Assembly (NCBI GenBank): GCA_900769205.1
Contig: CAAGFS010000119.1
Span: 1 to 5,616 of the forward strand
Direction: 5' to 3'
DNA length: 5,616 nt
From: Clostridia bacterium
Lineage (GTDB): Bacteria; Bacillota; Clostridia; Christensenellales; CAG-917
Shown: piece after piece, positions 4,370-5,616 of the stretch
Position numbering within the stretch: position 1 is the first letter of the stretch
Layout of the letters: every line of letters begins with the position of its first letter
Translations under genes and position numbers: made by a program
The notes under the pieces: model-generated
Seen by the model: only the letters and a program-made list of their open reading frames with translations
What the model was told of the DNA's origin: nothing
The model's database searches: none

Positions 4370-5616
4370 ATGCCCGAAATCAAAAAAGAAACAACAGTTG
4401 ATCCCGTCAAAAAACTCGGCGAATACAGAAACGCTTTTGCCGAGCTTTCAGGCGTTATATCCCGCGAGAAGTCGAGAGCAAACTCGATTATGTCCGCTAT
4501 AAAGGCAAAACGCGACGCTCTCGTTGCCAAGGCAAAGGAAGAAAAACTCAAAGCGGAAACTACGGCGCAGGAAGCAAAGGAAGCGGAAGTCAAGCCCGTT
4601 GAAGAAAAAACCACGCCCGAAATCAAGGAAGAAGTCAAGGCCGAAGGCGCACCGCAAGCTTCTGCAAAATCCGCAGGCTCTCAAAGCAACGAGCAAAAGA
4701 GCGCGCCAGCCAAAGCGGAAACGGTGGAAATACAAGCACAAAAGCCTGCAAATAAGAAGGCGGCAACCGAGCAAAAACCTGCAAAAGAGCAAAAAACCGA
4801 GCAGGTCAAACCGACTCCCGTCATTCCCAAAACTCCGTTTGAACTCGCGCAGGAAAACCCCGAGATTTTGCCCAACGGCGAAGTGCGCAGAATATACGTT
4901 CCGCCAACGCCGAAGCCGAAGGTTCAGACGCGTGTATTCGGACAAAACGGTTATCAACAACCGCGCGGAAACAGACCGCAAAATCAAGGCGGACAAGGTC
5001 AGAAAGGACAACAAGGCGGAGCGCAGGGCGCACCTCGTCGTCCGGGACAAGGTTCTGCCAATCTTGCCAACGTTGCACAGCAATTTCCTCCTAAACCGGC
5101 TGCGCAAAAGGGCAAGGGCGGAAAACAGAATGCAAACGCAAACAGCAACAAGTTTGACGATCGCACGATGAACAAGCGCGCTCTGATCAAAAAAGGATAT
5201 ATCGTTGACGATAGAATCACTTTGGACGAAGACGGCGAAATGGTCGTGCGCAACTACAAAGTCAACAAAAACCGCGGTGGCGGCAACTCGGCGACCGTCG
5301 TCATCGAAAACGCGGTCATCACAACCGATCCCGTGTCGATCAAGACTTTGAGCGAAAAAATCGGCAAAACCGCCGCGGAAATCGTCAAAACGCTCTTTGT
5401 GCTCGGCATAATGAAGACGATAAACGACAGCATAGATTTTGCCACTGCGGAGCTTGTCGCTGACGAGTTCGGCATCAAGCTCGAATACAAACCCGACGTG
5501 ACCTTTGAAGATACGCTCACGGCGCAACTCGAAGTCGATGACGAAGAAGAACTTGAAAATCTCGTTCCGCGTCCGCCGATCGTCACGATTATGGGACACG
5601 TTGACCACGGCAAAAC
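4370..5616 (+). CDS. infB: Translation initiation factor IF-2, N-terminal part (3' end outside window)
   Basis: The first 415 residues of IF2, the GTPase that places initiator fMet-tRNA on the 30S subunit and promotes subunit joining. The fragment ends at PRPPIVTIMGHVDHGK, the G1 P-loop, with the GHVDHGK(T) motif at 409-416 cut by the window edge. A conserved IF2_N-type subdomain is at about 316-372 (TTDPVSIKTLSEKIGKTAAEIVKTLFVLGIM...FGIKLEY), directly before the linker to the G domain. Residues 1-55 are helical and charged, and no IF2_N copy is seen at the extreme N-terminus. Residues about 56-150 are Lys/Glu/Ala-rich and about 190-260 are Gln/Gly/Asn/Pro-rich, both likely disordered, as in many long IF2 proteins. 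ATG 4370 is two bases after the ylxQ stop, with GAGGTG (4361-4366) close upstream. A large Arg/Lys-rich open frame in another phase (4524-5171) is a by-product of the repetitive AAG/GAA codons. Confidence 0.97.
   Translation, partial: MPEIKKETTVDPVKKLGEYRNAFAELSGVISREKSRANSIMSAIKAKRDALVAKAKEEKLKAETTAQEAKEAEVKPVEEKTTPEIKEEVKAEGAPQASAKSAGSQSNEQKSAPAKAETVEIQAQKPANKKAATEQKPAKEQKTEQVKPTPVIPKTPFELAQENPEILPNGEVRRIYVPPTPKPKVQTRVFGQNGYQQPRGNRPQNQGGQGQKGQQGGAQGAPRRPGQGSANLANVAQQFPPKPAAQKGKGGKQNANANSNKFDDRTMNKRALIKKGYIVDDRITLDEDGEMVVRNYKVNKNRGGGNSATVVIENAVITTDPVSIKTLSEKIGKTAAEIVKTLFVLGIMKTINDSIDFATAELVADEFGIKLEYKPDVTFEDTLTAQLEVDDEEELENLVPRPPIVTIMGHVDHGK

Noticed and set aside
4524..5171. 215-codon Arg/Lys-rich open frame in another + phase inside infB
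   Set aside because: It is a phase-shifted reading of repetitive AAG/GAA/CAA codons, has no ribosome site of its own, and the infB frame is supported throughout by family similarity.
4448..5608. Antisense open frame of 386 codons opposite infB
   Set aside because: It lies wholly opposite a certain infB gene. The translation is Arg/Phe/Leu-rich low complexity mirroring Lys/Glu/Ala codons, with no recognisable domain.
1..5616. CRISPR arrays, tRNA/rRNA genes, insertion sequences, attachment sites
   Set aside because: No repeated direct units with spacers, tRNA-like cloverleaf, transposase or terminal inverted repeats were seen; the window is essentially continuous housekeeping coding sequence.

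Overview
The window is a block of bacterial housekeeping genes, all on the + strand, in the order ispG (3' end) – PolC-type exonuclease protein – rimP – nusA – ylxR (rnpM) – ylxQ – infB (5' part). This is the classical Bacillota/Clostridia arrangement, in which ispG and polC precede the rimP-nusA-ylxR-ylxQ-infB translation/transcription operon. The adjacent MEP-pathway gene, the ylxR/ylxQ pair, the AGGAGG-like ribosome binding sites and a short NusA without acidic C-terminal repeats all fit an uncultured clostridial-type Firmicute of moderate GC. A finer taxonomic placement cannot be supported from the sequence.

Region 1 (1-2089): the C-terminal half of IspG, with its Fe-S cysteines and catalytic Glu, is followed 21 bases later by a 528-codon gene at the locus normally held by full-length polC. 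The product has a PolC-like N-terminal region, an OB fold and a complete DEDDh proofreading exonuclease. It stops cleanly after the exonuclease, with no PHP domain and no polymerase domain. This is the most unusual coding feature of the window.

Region 2 (2090-2286): a 197-base gap, the only real intergenic space. It holds an AT-rich tract with a good sigma-A-type promoter candidate and then a leader of about 110 nt. The leader carries a perfect 9-bp hairpin with an interrupted U-tract, which looks like an intrinsic terminator or attenuator just upstream of rimP. Base complementarity by eye suggests two mutually exclusive alternatives: an upstream strand able to pair with the 5' arm, and a 9-bp helix between the 3' arm plus U-tract and the whole rimP Shine-Dalgarno. 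Because the operon encodes NusA, which promotes termination at weak hairpins in Bacillota, an autoregulatory switch is plausible.

Region 3 (2287-5616): rimP, nusA, ylxR, ylxQ and infB are packed with gaps of 1-12 bases or a 20-base overlap, so they are almost certainly one transcript. Together they cover 30S maturation (RimP), transcription elongation and termination (NusA), RNase P modulation (YlxR/RnpM), a kink-turn RNA-binding L7Ae-family protein (YlxQ) and translation initiation (IF2). The infB gene runs off the window inside the G1 motif of its GTPase domain.
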